Below, piece by piece: positions 22,371-33,388 of a stretch of 64,000 nucleotides of DNA. Source of the DNA: Culex pipiens pallens (taxonomy: Eukaryota > Arthropoda > Insecta > Diptera > Culicidae). Within the stretch, counting starts at the first letter, position 1; each line of letters opens with the position of its first letter. Where the stretch lies: positions 94,078,221-94,142,220 of the forward strand of contig NC_068938.1 in NCBI RefSeq assembly GCF_016801865.2, read 5' to 3'. A model generated the notes under the pieces. It worked only from the letters and a program-made list of their open reading frames with translations. It searched no databases and was not told where the DNA came from. A program made the translations under genes and the position numbers.

Positions 22371-22781
22371 GGCCGGGACCGTGGTGTAGGGGTAAGCGTG
22401 ATTGCCTCTCACCCAGTCGGCCTGGGTTCGATCCCAGACGGTCCCGGTGGCATTTTTCGAGACGATATTTGTCTGATCACGCCTTCCGTCGGACGGGAAG
22501 TAAATGTTGGCCCCGGACTAACCTAAAAAGGTTAGGTCGTTAGCTCAGTCCAGGTGTAGGAGTCGTCTCCCTGGGTCCTGTCTCGGTGGAGTCGCTGGTA
22601 GGCAGTTGGACTAACAATCCAAAGGTCATCAGTTTGAATCCCGGGGTGGATGGAAGCTAAGGTGTAAAAATAGGTTTGCAATTGCCTCAACAATCAAGCC
22701 TTCGGACACTTAGTTTCGAGTAGGAATCTTGCAATCGAGAACGCCAAGGCAATGCTGTAGAGCGAATAATTTGATAATTTG
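22371..22781 (+). mobile_element. Dimeric tRNA-derived SINE, copy 3 (best preserved)
   Basis: The first tRNA-like module is nearly complete. GGGACCG pairs with CGGTCCC as an acceptor stem, the loop CTCTCAC gives a Glu-like CTC anticodon, and the B-box GGTTCGATCCC is perfect. The second module retains GTTGGACTAACAATCCAA. The 3' end is ttgataatttg. It is flanked by the 12-bp duplication ATACATTACAAC (22359-22370 and 22782-22793). Confidence 0.9.
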
Positions 22782-22987
22782 ATACATTACAACGAATCGT
22801 CCAGTTCGAAACAAAAATCGTATTATAAATATTTTTTTGTTTTTTTTATGTTAGTTAGATTTTGATTTTGTTTTTTTTTAATGCAAATGTATTTTTTGTT
22901 CGAAAGCTAAAATAAATTAACTCCAAAAAATTGCTTTTTTGTTTGAACATATTTTTTCAAAGCTAATATTTTCAGAATCAATTATTT

Positions 22988-23034
22988 CAGGGCCGACCAA
23001 AGTATGGCCCGTGGGCCAAACGTGGCCCGCGAGG
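22988..23034. mobile_element. Left end of an older hAT-like element
   Basis: CAGGGCCGACCAAAGTATGG followed by CCCGTGGGCCAAACGTGGCCCGCGAGG resembles the termini of many hAT elements. The sequence continues after the nested insertion at 23755 (gtggcccgcgg). A tttggcccgcaagc phrase at 24377-24390 may belong to its far side. The right terminus is not resolved. Confidence 0.45.
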
Positions 23035-23746
23035 CAGTCATGCAATTTGAACGGAACCCGTTCTGCGTTCGTTCTCTTTCTTCAAAACGAACTGAACCCA
23101 CCGCGCAGGAGCCATTGGTTTTCGTTCCAAAAACAGAACGTCACTTTTTCGTGCCGTTCTCTTCAAAGTTTGGAACGCGTTCTGTGAACCCGCCTGTAGC
23201 CAGAGGCTCTCTATGGCAACCGTTAAACTTAAATAAACAACAAACATTTAACATTTAACATTTTTTTTTTGTGTTTGGGTACCAACTTTATGACGACGAC
23301 TGAAATTACATTTTATACAAATCAAGGGACACTCCAGCTGGGAGGATAGGGAGACTAAATGAAACGGATAAAAAGCAAAAAGCACCCCAACTAAAATGGA
23401 AACAAAAATTTATTGCCACCGTGATTTAAAAAAAAAATCAATGCTTTTCTAGTTCAGGAAAAAAAGAGATTCGAACTCACTACCTCTGATTACTAAACCT
23501 AATTGTTACCACTAAGCTAGCAATATTGATATGTAAACAGATGATTAACAGTCAATGAAGTTAAGCTAGTCTACTGAGGTCTTATCAAAGGAAAATGTTG
23601 AAGTTCTGAACTGGGTTCTCCGTTCGTTTCTAAAAAGCCTACTGAACGAACGTTTCTTAGAGACGAGCGTTCGTTCTCAGAGCTGTTATTTTTCGTGTTG
23701 CTGTGTGAACTTGAACGAACGGAGAACCCGTTCAAAAGCATGACTG
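23035..23746. mobile_element. hAT-type non-autonomous element with 8-bp duplication CCGCGAGG
   Basis: The left end CAGTCATGCAATTTGAACGG and right end ACCCGTTCAAAAGCATGACTG are inverted. The octamer CCGCGAGG is present on both sides (23027-23034 and 23747-23754). Subterminal regions contain many GAACG/CGTTC units (gttcgttctc, gaacgaacg). The 712-bp element sits inside the older hAT-like sequence starting at 22988 and carries a tRNA-like fragment. No transposase. Confidence 0.85.
23462..23528 (-). repeat. tRNA-like fragment (SINE remnant)
   Basis: The reverse complement shows an A-box-like TAGCTTAGTGGTAACAATTAGG and B-box GAGTTCGAATCTC at tRNA-like spacing. It lies inside a transposon and lacks a paired acceptor stem, so it is more likely a SINE head or decayed tRNA pseudogene than a functional tRNA gene. 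Confidence 0.4.
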
Positions 23747-23754
23747 CCGCGAGG

Positions 23755-24900
23755 TGATTTTTTTGTGGCCCGCGGACCCGTTTTGAATGGTCAAGTAAAA
23801 TGGTCCTTTGAACCATCTGCACAGTGATTTTGTTTTTTTACAAATAAACAAATTAAGGTTTAGTTAAAGCTTTTTGCGAACCTTTTTATTTGTTGTTAAT
23901 ATAAAACGAATAATTCAGACAAACTTTGATCCAAACATGTTGTTTAAATAATCTATTTTATTGAAAATTGATGTGTGTGATTGAAAATATTATTTTCCCC
24001 AAACATTCGATCAACCATTTTAAGAAATGAGCTATGAAACATTCAAATTTGACAGTAGAAAACTGTAGAGATAGCAAAGAAAAAAAGTTTTCCTTGTTTA
24101 TTCAAAAGTCATAACGCCTAATATTTGAACTCTTTTGAGCTTTTGAATAATATTTTTTTAGATTTTGGATGTAAATAAATTTGATCCAATTGGATTGAAA
24201 GCTTTTTTCAACGAATCAGTCGAAAAAAAATCTTTTCTGTTCCTATAACTTTAATGACGAAAATTTTAGAAAGGTAAATGAAATTGCAAAAAAAAAAATC
24301 AACTGATTGATGTATTTCTCCGTTTTTTAGATTGAAGTAACATAATTTTTATTTCTCAAGTCAGCCATTTTCACATTTGGCCCGCAAGCTTATCTGAACT
24401 TCAAAAACATTGAAAATTACAACAATGATGAAGAGCACTTGACATGTAAAAGAAATGTCATTATTATAAGATAGTTCAATAAAGATATTTAATTTAAAAA
24501 AAAAGACATAGAATAAATTATTCTCGTCGAAACATATGAAAAAACATGATTTTTTGGCAAAAAATACAACAAAGATAAATCACAATTTGTCAAAGTTTTT
24601 ATAGCGTTTACTTAAAAAAAAAGAAAAAAACAAGTGTATCTTTTTGAATGAATGAAAATTTATGAAATTGATAATTTAGAGGAATTAACTTGCAAGGCTG
24701 CCATAAGTGGCATTTGATGTTTTTTCAGAATAACTTTTTAAAACTTTTATAGCTTTATTCATTGTATCATTTCATTTTCAAATCTTGCATGTTATTTAAG
24801 ATTTCATTTTAAAAATCAGGAAGCATCGCATTTTTTTTCATATTACAATATAAAATAAAATAAATTGAAGGGTAATTAAGAGCCAGTTTTTCACCAATGT
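23755..24900. other. AT-rich non-coding stretch
   Basis: It probably includes the remainder of the older hAT-like element. No ORF or RNA gene is supported. Confidence 0.35.
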
Positions 24901-24904
24901 GTAA

Positions 24905-26211
24905 CAGGTCGTATCGAGGTGCTCCGATTTGGATGAAACTTTCAGCGTTTGTTTGTCTATACATGAGATGAACTCATGCCAAATATGAGCCCTCTACGAC
25001 AAAGGGAAGTGGGGTAAAACGGGCTTTGAAGTTTGAGGTCGAAAAAACATTAAAAATCTTAAAATTGCTTGCATTTCCGTAAAACTTCATCAAACCCAAC
25101 TCTCGTAGATGCATTCGAAAGGTCTTTTGAAGCACTTCAAAATGTGCCATAGACATCCAGGATTGGTTTGATTTTTTCTCATAGCTTTTGCAAATTAGAG
25201 TTAAAAATTAATTTTTTTAAAACCTTAATATCTTTTTTCAACAGCCTCAAACACCCATACTCCCATAGGTCAAAAGATAGGTAATTTCATGGACTTCGGA
25301 AATAACTTTTTGGCCAATCGCAGTTTTTCTCATAGTTTTTCTATTTTTCTATAACAAACATTTTACAACGTTAGTTTTTGCCCTGTAGGCCATCATAGCG
25401 GCACATATTGGTCTCAATTTTGTCATATTCGAAATTCTCGGACAATTTCACGTTAGTTAGAAGTATTGGAGTTGTAAATTTGATTGGAAAAAATGCCATT
25501 TAAAATGAATTAAAATATTTTTTAACTTTTTTTTCGGATTAGGGGTAGAACAGATATTCATTTGACGTTTTGATCACAAGGTAAATAAGATCCATTTCTT
25601 TTTTTCTAAAAAGTTTTATTTATTTATTTTTTTAAATCAAATTTACAACTTCAATACTTCTAACTAACGTGAAATTTTCCGAGGATTTCGAATATGACAA
25701 AATTGAGACTAAAAAGTGCCGCTATGGAGGCCTACAGGGCAAAAACTAACGTTGTAAAATGTTTGTTATAGAAAAATCGAAAAACTATGAGAAAAACTGC
25801 GATTGGCCAAAAAGTTATTTCCGAAGGATTATAGTCCATGAAATTACCTATCTTTTGACCTATGGGAGTATGGGTGTTGGAGGCTGTTGGAAAAAGATAT
25901 TAGGGTTTTAAAAAAATCAATTTTTAACAGTAATTTGCAAAAGCTATGAGAAAAAGTCAAGTCGGTCATGGATGTCTATGGCCCATTTTGAACTGCTTCA
26001 AAAGATCTTTCAAATGCATCTACGAGAGTTGCGAAGTTGAAATGCGAGCAATTTTAAGATTTTTTAGGTTTTTCTGACCTCAAACTTCGAAGCCCGTTTT
26101 ACCCCACTTCCCTTTGTCGTAGAGGGCTCATATTTGGCATGAGTTCATCTCATGTATAGACAAACAAACGCTGAAAGTTTCATCCAAATCGGAGCACCTC
26201 GATACGACCTC
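24905..26211. mobile_element. 1.3 kb foldback element with TAA flanks
   Basis: The arms beginning AGGTCGTATCGAGGTGCTCC and ending GGAGCACCTCGATACGACCT are extended reverse complements of roughly 640 bases each, separated by a short centre near 25550-25600. TAA occurs on both sides (24902-24904 and 26212-26214), which would fit the 3-bp duplications of PIF/Harbinger elements. That assignment is tentative. No coding capacity. Confidence 0.75.
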
Positions 26212-26496
26212 TAAAACAAACCGAGCAGAATTAACAAATACTGCCTCTTAATTGAAAAGTATTCAAAATATTTATACGAAGACGTGATTTAAATTTTGAG
26301 TAGTAGTTTTTTTAAAGATCCAATAAAACCAAATTTCCATTTTTTGCTTTTTGGGTGTTTTTGGAACCGTCTTGAGTCAGGGGTATAAAAAAAAACACCC
26401 AAAAAGCAAAAACCAAAAATTTGGTTGAATGGACCATTTAAAAAAAACTCTAGGTGTGTTTATAATAATTTTGCATACATTAAATAATATTGAAAA

Positions 26497-26637
26497 GGGA
26501 CCATCCATAATGGATACCCTGGAGGGGAAGGGAAGGGGGGGGGGGGTTAGGGTTTGCGATGTCCACGCTTCATACAAAAATTGAGGGGAGTTGAACTTTC
26601 CAAAAAAAGTGTCGGCGTGGTTTGTGGATGGTCCCAA
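26497..26637. mobile_element. MITE of the GGACCATCCA family
   Basis: The left end GGGACCATCCATAATGG and right end GTTTGTGGATGGTCCC are inverted. The centre contains a G-run of about 13 bases, gtccacgcttcatac and agtgtcggcgtgg. The same family is present as abutting copies at 56500-56760. Confidence 0.65.
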
Positions 26638-26775
26638 AATAATTGAAGTCCACCAATTCGTATTTTTTTATTTCAAAACTATTTTTATGATTGCAAAACA
26701 ACAACAATCATGCATTATTGAAATATGGGGGGGGGGGGGGTTTGAGTGTAGCTCAATTCTAGAGTGTTTTTGTTA

Positions 26776-26830
26776 GGTCATATAAACATGTGAAACACAA
26801 TAGTTTATTGGACCTTTAAAAAAACTCTAG
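26776..26830. repeat. Small hairpin repeat shared with 47304-47350
   Basis: GGTCATATAAACATGTGAAA followed by ACAATAGTTTATTGGACC forms an inverted pair. The same motif and the downstream aaaaaactctag recur at 47304-47350. Confidence 0.5.
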
Positions 26831-26839
26831 AATTATTTC

Positions 26840-27590
26840 TATAGGATGTGAGCACAGCGAATTGGATGGAATTAGGACTAACCAACATATGAGAATACAC
26901 CAAAGTATCCCACCTCTAACAAAAACACGACCATAGTTTCCGTCTCCCGCCTTGAGCCCAATCTCGGTAAACAGATCATGAAATCGAACCAGTCCGTTCC
27001 GGACATAACGTTTTGAACTCAGCGGGACAGCGCGCAACTCTGTCCGTCCTCCCCATGTGTGGTTAGAAAAACATCCATCCCTGCTCTGCTCCATTTCCAC
27101 AGCCCTTTTCTTCCTCAAACTTCAGTCTTTTTTTCCCCAACGCAATGTCGCAACACAACAACATCAACAACAAAAACATTTCCCACACATGTAAAACAGC
27201 ATAATTGAAGGTGCACGCACACGTGGCTGTCACTCCCACACGCGCGGCATTTTTTTTTTCGGACGACTGCATTGTATGCTTTATGTCGAAATTCGAAACC
27301 CAACGGGTCCAAAAATAGAAGCTGCATCACCCGAAACGAGCCGATTGACTTTTCAACGGTGCAGTTCAACAGTTGCTTGCTGGTGGTGTGTGACTGTTCG
27401 CTCTGACCATCGCACTAATTACACACGTGTAGCGTCGTCGTCAACGCAACGGCGCGACGCCAACCGGTGACGTCGTCGGCGTCGTTTGCGCTTGTGCGAG
27501 AGAGTTGATTTTGTTCTGGAGCGTTTGGATTTTTCTGGAATGTCCTGAATGCTGTAAATACTATGCGACTATTATTTTTTCTACAACCCA
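26840..27590. promoter_or_regulatory. GC-richer unique island, possible promoter or 5' exon
   Basis: This segment is free of recognised repeats and GC-richer than its flanks. It contains AAAAATAG near 27311 and an initiator-like GCAGTTCAACAG at 27361-27372. CpG-rich DNA (cgtcgtcgtcaacgcaacggcgcgacg) follows. No ATG-led ORF with a signal peptide follows closely. It could be the promoter or an untranslated first exon of the collagen gene whose visible exons start at 40398. That is inference from position and composition only. Confidence 0.25.
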
Positions 27591-27594
27591 CAAA

Positions 27595-28442
27595 CTTAGA
27601 TTTTTTTTACCGTACTCGGTAAAAATTTTACCGAACTCTCAACAGCCGAGTGCTCGGTAAAAGTTTAAACTACCGAGAGCTCAGTAAACGAAAATCTGAC
27701 AGCTGGTTTGAACTTTTACAGAAGACCTCGGTAAAAAATTACCGTTTGCTCGGTACATCTTCTGAATTTTTACTGTGCTTACGGTAACGCTTTTTTATGG
27801 ATTGAATTTATTTTCCTTTCATTTATTCAAATAGACGACAAAATTTATTTTCAAAAAATACCTACGTACATTCACAATATCATAATAATTTATTTTTTCT
27901 TGATTTTTGAACAATATCAAACATGACGACCTAAACCAGCTCTTCTAAAACGGCTCAGAATATGAAGCTTCGACGGGAGCTGAAAGAAAAATGATTATTT
28001 TAAATTGTGAATAACTTTATTTCCTTAAATAAAAAGACACCTACGTGTTATTTTGTTACAATTTATAGTTTTAAATTACTTATTTTCTGAAGGTACTCAG
28101 GAACAGTCCGACAACAGCGACCAAATAAAAAAATGACAGCTACAAAATGACATAAGTTTCAACTGAGAGACTCGGTAGAACTTTACTGAGCTTTCAGTAA
28201 AACACAAGGTTATTAGCTGAGTACTCGGTAATTAAATTACCGAGTAACAATAATTTACCGGAAACTAGGGTTTACTGAGTAGCTCAGTGAAATAAGTACT
28301 GAAGTACGGTACTTTCAGCGATTTTCTTACCGTAGCTCTGTATATTTCCTAAATTCAACTGACAGCTCAGTAAAATTTGATTTTTACAGAGTAATTTCGG
28401 TAAAAATTTTACCGAGTATTGCGTCTCTGATTTAGTGTGCAA
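27595..28442. mobile_element. Inverted-terminus element with multiple CTCGGTAAA subterminal repeats
   Basis: The left CCGTACTCGGTAAAAATTTT and right AAAATTTTTACCGAGTATTG-type sequences (in inverse orientation) border about 850 bases. At least ten copies of (A/G)CTC(G/A)GTAA(A) or its complement cluster in the outer 200 bases of each side, and the middle lacks them. Arrays of short subterminal repeats commonly serve as transposase binding sites. No target duplication or transposase was identified. Confidence 0.6.
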
Positions 28443-31171
28443 CCCTGCCTCTAGACGGGCTTCGATCTAAATATTCGCCAAAGATCCATTTTCAACAAAT
28501 TTTTTATCTTTAAAAAGTAATGGAAAGATTTTTTTTTAATTTTAGGGTAGGAAGTTTGATTTGTCTTATGTAACTTTACAAATGTTTAAAAAAATGTTAT
28601 TTTTTAGAGATTAACTGTGTTAATGTACAGTATTTTTTGTAAGGACTCTGACTATGCCTCTATGCATGAAAATGAAAATGTGAAAAACAATAAAAAAAAA
28701 ATGACTGTAAAAACATTAAAAAAAACTAGAAAGGCAAAATGTAAAATAGGGTTGGTTGAATAGGCCTAATACTACAAAAAAAAAACAAAAACTTAACAAG
28801 ATAAATGACAATTAAAAAACTAAAAATAAAACAAGAAAATACAAAACAATTGAAGTTAAGTTTTTCATACCTCCGAAACACGGAAAAATAAATATTTTCG
28901 AATAAAAATTTGGACTGAAGAATTACAACCTGTTACAACAACAAGCATGATAGGGTCCGTAAGTTTGACTATTTTCGAAAATAAGACAAAAACTTTTTTG
29001 GTAGAGCGTCCAATTTTCCCGGGTTTTGAATTTCCCGGGAAACGGGAAAAATATTTTTGAAATCCCGGGATTTTTTTTAAGTCGTAAAATCTATATTTTC
29101 ATTATATTTGTTATGATTTCAAGCTTAAAATCATAAAATCAGCTCAATTATATTAATTGGTGATAATCTACACTTCCATCTAAACATAGACGACAGCTTT
29201 TAAATAGCTTAAAGGGTTACATAAATGTAAATCAGCATAAATGTCAGAGGTTGGTTTGAGGGCACGTTTAACCTTTTTTAAATCTAATTTCAAGACATTA
29301 CATATTTTCATCTATCAACAAAATAAATTTGAAAACTTTTGGTTATACCATTGCCGAGAAAAAAAAAAACAATTTGAAGTTGGCACTTTCAAAAAACGGG
29401 TGCCACGATATCGCAACACTGCTTTGACCAAATCGGCTCATAATTTTGGTGAACAACTGAACACTCGTTAAAATAAAATGGTTCCGTTTGCCTGATGAAG
29501 GCTGATTTTCATAAAAGTTTATATTTAAATAAGGTAAAAATATTTTTATTTTATTTTTTTCATAAAAAAAAAGCTAGAAGGTTTTTGATTATTGCATTTT
29601 TCAAATATGAAAAATTTCAAAATCGGGCAGGTCTTGTGAGTCTTCTCCCCAAATTTCAGCCAACTTGGTCCATCCTATCTTGAGAAAAAAAAATGTTCAC
29701 AAAGTTCGACAGTTTGCTTTGCGCATGGCAAAATTTTGTGCTTAAATCGTCTCTTACTCAGTTTAATAATGAATCATATATCATCATGAACCTTTCATGA
29801 GTGATCAGGTTTCAAGTGGATTTAATAAATTTTTAGTAATAAGATTTTTTGCATTTTCTACATGTATGTAACCCCTTTAAATAAATTAAAAATATATTTT
29901 TTTTCTTTTTTTATTCTATATAGTCTGAATAGTTTAATATATTTTTTCCAATTTTTAGAATTATTAATATTTGTTGTCTTTTAGAAATATAGAGAGTAAA
30001 ATCGGGATGAACGCACTATTTTTTGGTTACTGTGCTATCTTGATCGAAACAAAACATGGAACTGGCAAAGGTTTTTCGGAATTCCAAATCTTCTATATAT
30101 ATAAAAAAAATCGATGGTTTTGTTCGAACGCAAATCAGTTCTATACGGAGCGTCGGATCGAGGTGCTCTTTGTTGCGTTGAGTTCGTATAAGCCCAAGGA
30201 CGGTTTATACGCTGACTAATTGACACTTTGATCACTCTGGAACCGACTCCGGAGCATCGGCAAATTGTATGGAAAAAGTTACGTAAAATCAAATTTTGAT
30301 CACAGGAGGCTGAATAAGCAAAAACGTCAACAAACGAAAAAAGGCAGAACAAAGTTGGGTTAGGCTTGTTTCTTATAGAAAGTGAGTTGAACCTTGGTTG
30401 AACCGTCTAATTTATTGATGGTTAAAATCAAAACTCAAGATTAATTTTAAATGTTTTTTAAATAGAAATAATTTCTCAATTTTTTCTCAAGATCGGAGCG
30501 CACACCTTGCACATCATGTACATTGGTCGTGGGCCCTTCCAAATCCATATGTCGGATTAAAGCACACGTTTGTGAACACTATAAAAATGTTGTTAAAAAT
30601 CTGTCCAGGATTTTCAGGGAGAATTGTTCATAAGACATTTAAAAATACTATTTCGTATTTCTCACAAACGATTATGCTGACATAATATGTCACGAAAACG
30701 AAACATTCTTGACAATCGCCCAACAAGGGTCCTGACTTACCCATCACGTGTCAAGTCACCGTTTGATGATCAGCTAGCAAACTTGGGCCCGAAGTGCATG
30801 CGTAGGCGGTTTGTTTATGTTTTGTGCGGTTCATGAATGGGTTTTGGCACCTGCCCGAGCTGCAACGCGTTCTGTGTAACAAGAATTAAACCAATTTAAT
30901 TTGTACTTTACGAGCCGGCAATTAATTCTCGCTTTTGCAAACTGTCGATCTTTATTGAATCTTAGTCCCACGTAGGTGTGGCCAATTTTGGTTCGCTCAA
31001 CTCGCGCTGGGAATGATTGTTCTTCAATACTCTCGAAATGGTCGATAAGTGTGCGAAATTCACGCTCAAACTCATCGGGAACATTTAACGATTGTACAGT
31101 CCAAACATGGGATTTGGCTTAATGAATGGGTCATTTGTAAATCACGTAGAAACTTTAAGATTACTGTGAGC
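28443..31171. other. AT-rich non-coding region
   Basis: No coding exon is supported. A cluster of palindromic CCCGGG-centred phrases at 29015-29075 (tttcccgggttttgaatttcccgggaaacggga) looks like one end of a degraded element. The segment 30740-31060 is more mixed in composition but has no recognisable feature. Confidence 0.35.
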
Positions 31172-31175
31172 TTTA

Positions 31176-31423
31176 CTGCCCATGTTCGCATAAATGTCCC
31201 ATATGCAAAAACAGCAACCTGAGAAAAACGCATTTGAAGTTTGTCCCACACATAAGGCTATGTGTTAAGTTTTCTCAAAAAAACTGGATTTCCTCCTGAT
31301 TTCTAGAACAAAGTACTGGATGTTATATGCTTTTCTGAAAGATAACACGATTTTGAACAAAACTGCATCAATAGCTCAAAAACGATGAAAATGCATATGG
31401 GACATTTATGCGATCAGGGGCAG
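31176..31423. mobile_element. MITE (CTGCCC termini), 4-bp duplication TTTA
   Basis: The left CTGCCCATGTTCGCATAAAT and right ATTTATGCGATCAGGGGCAG are inverted. TTTA flanks both sides (31172-31175 and 31424-31427). A relative with duplication TGTA lies at 46768-47199, and a partial copy at 59985-60076. Confidence 0.75.
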
Positions 31424-31427
31424 TTTA

Positions 31428-33384
31428 GGTATTAGAAAATTCAACACAACATTTTATATATAAAATAGCAGTTCAAAATACTAATGTTCAATGGTGGGTT
31501 TCACATTCGCCCGTCAATACTCGCCGTGTGGGTAGGTCGAAGACTTCAAAAACCTAGCTGACGGAGCACAAAATTTCACCAAACCAGCTCCAGGTTTGTT
31601 TTCTGGTTTTCGTGGTCAACACTCGAATGTGACGAAGTTGAAAAATTGCTGCAACAAAAAATCAGCAAAAACTGATTTTGCGTCAACGTAGGCGTTTGCC
31701 AGCACAGCCAGGTAATAAATTGGAATGTACTATAATATTGGCCAGCGAGTAGGAAGTTTTTATGGCACACTCGCCAGTAAGGTGCATCGCAAGGGAAATT
31801 AGCTCATCACCTCAAGCCGCGCTTAAGCTGGGTCGCAAACTTTAGCATTGAACGTGATTTATGAAAAGATTTAGTTACGCAACAAAACGATGCCATAATG
31901 GAGGAACGGCCTAGCTGTCAGAGTGCCATAATGGCATCTGTATACAAAACCGCCAAAATGACAAATTCATACAGACCCATTAGGGTAGGTGTCACTCTGT
32001 GAAAAGTTCGGAAATTAGCACCAAGTCAGCTGTAGAAAGTGAGGCAGATGGCAACGGCGTGCGAAGAAATGAGCGGAACATCTGGATGTGTGCTACTGCA
32101 TAGTTTCGGACGAAGAGATATTTCGCATAGACCAAGCCGACAGGGAAGCATCACAGCTCCGAGAAGCATGTGCATCAATTAGCGGAATTTTAATGGTACC
32201 GCTAGTTTGTACGTCCTACGCGTGAAGTTTAGTTGAGTTACGGACACACACGGCTAGTAGATTTAGAAATTAACCGAACGATAAATCTCAACTAGCTAAT
32301 TCGCGGTGACAAATTGTCATGACATGAAGTTGGGCGTAGCTGCCAATAAATTTGATACATTGGCTATGCTGCCTTTACGCTACTCCTTCTGCTATGATAA
32401 TCACTCGAATTTAGCATGTAATTATTTTAAAACTAAAAATACAAGATTCCTAGCGTCTTATCAAACTCGCTCCATCCTTCCTGTCCAGCGGGTGTGTGTG
32501 TGGCCCAGTTTAGATTTATCGCAAATGAGCGTAGCACGGTTCTAATTCCGACCCATTATGGCGTTTGCTCTCTGTACATGGTTTAGTTTATATGCCAAAT
32601 GATGCCGGAAAGTGCGGGCGGTGCCACGCGCAGGCTACGCGTTGAGAGGAGATCGTGCACTGCTAATCAAACTGTCTTACATTGTTGTAATTATATCAAG
32701 GCTAAAACAGCGTGACAAATTTGATATCATTAATTTGCTGTGAGTATCAGAGGAGTGAAATATGATAAATGAAATATGGTCAAATCGACTGAGTAAACGG
32801 ATTTTTGCTCAGAAAGTTGGAACCAACTTTCCAGATCACAATAGTTTAGTCTTCTACAACCCAATCCGTCATGATGGAGTAAAATCTTAGATAAAATTAA
32901 ATCATGGCCCATGCAACCCCAACTCCAAGCACAAGCTTAGTCACACTCACGCCCAGCAAAGTAAGACCTTCAATTAATTTGGATTTGTGGTAACGCACGC
33001 CGAAAAATTAAAGAAGAAATCTCCGTCCAGAGAACACATTTCGCGTGACAGTGTGTTGTGGATCAAAAAGCGGCCGGCTTTTTTTTTACTCTTGCCACCC
33101 ACACATTTTCTGCTGTCAAAATTTGGAAACCAGCATGCAGACCGAAAAACATTCACTTGACTGCTGGACGCTGCATGGAAACAAATGGATGGGTACAAAA
33201 ACGGAAACTTGTTGAATCAATGGATAGTGTGGGGAGAGGTAACTTTGATAAAGATACAAAAAATTACTTGAAATTATAAAAAACGAATTCCAGAACCAAG
33301 AATCGAAACGAAGCAATTTTAACCTTATCGAAGGAATTGTCAACATTGTCATCATGGTTTTTTTAAATGTGATGTTTACATTGG
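31428..33384. other. Non-coding region with a motif island
   Basis: No gene is supported. The part from 31850 to 32660 is repeat-free and carries four GCCATAATGG-type sites. Alternating purine/pyrimidine stretches are absent. The rest shows nothing I can name. Confidence 0.35.
31892..31962. promoter_or_regulatory. Motif cluster: three GCCATAATGG-type sites plus AGCTGTCA
   Basis: GCCATAATGG (31892-31901), AGCTGTCA (31913-31920), GCCATAATGGC (31925-31935) and the variant GCCAAAATGAC (31952-31962) lie within 71 bases. A further CCATTATGGC is at 32553-32562. This is the densest cluster in the window. Candidate regulatory element; function inferred. Confidence 0.45.
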
Positions 33385-33388
33385 TTAA

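Noticed and set aside
22375..22445. Functional tRNA-Glu(CTC) gene
   Set aside because: The cloverleaf is part of a repeated SINE with target duplications; the anticodon stem does not pair well.
26510..26519. CCATAATGG at the left end of a MITE, considered as another GCCATAATGG site
   Set aside because: It belongs to the GGGACCATCCATAATGG terminus of a repeat and lacks the flanking G/C and CTGTCA partner.
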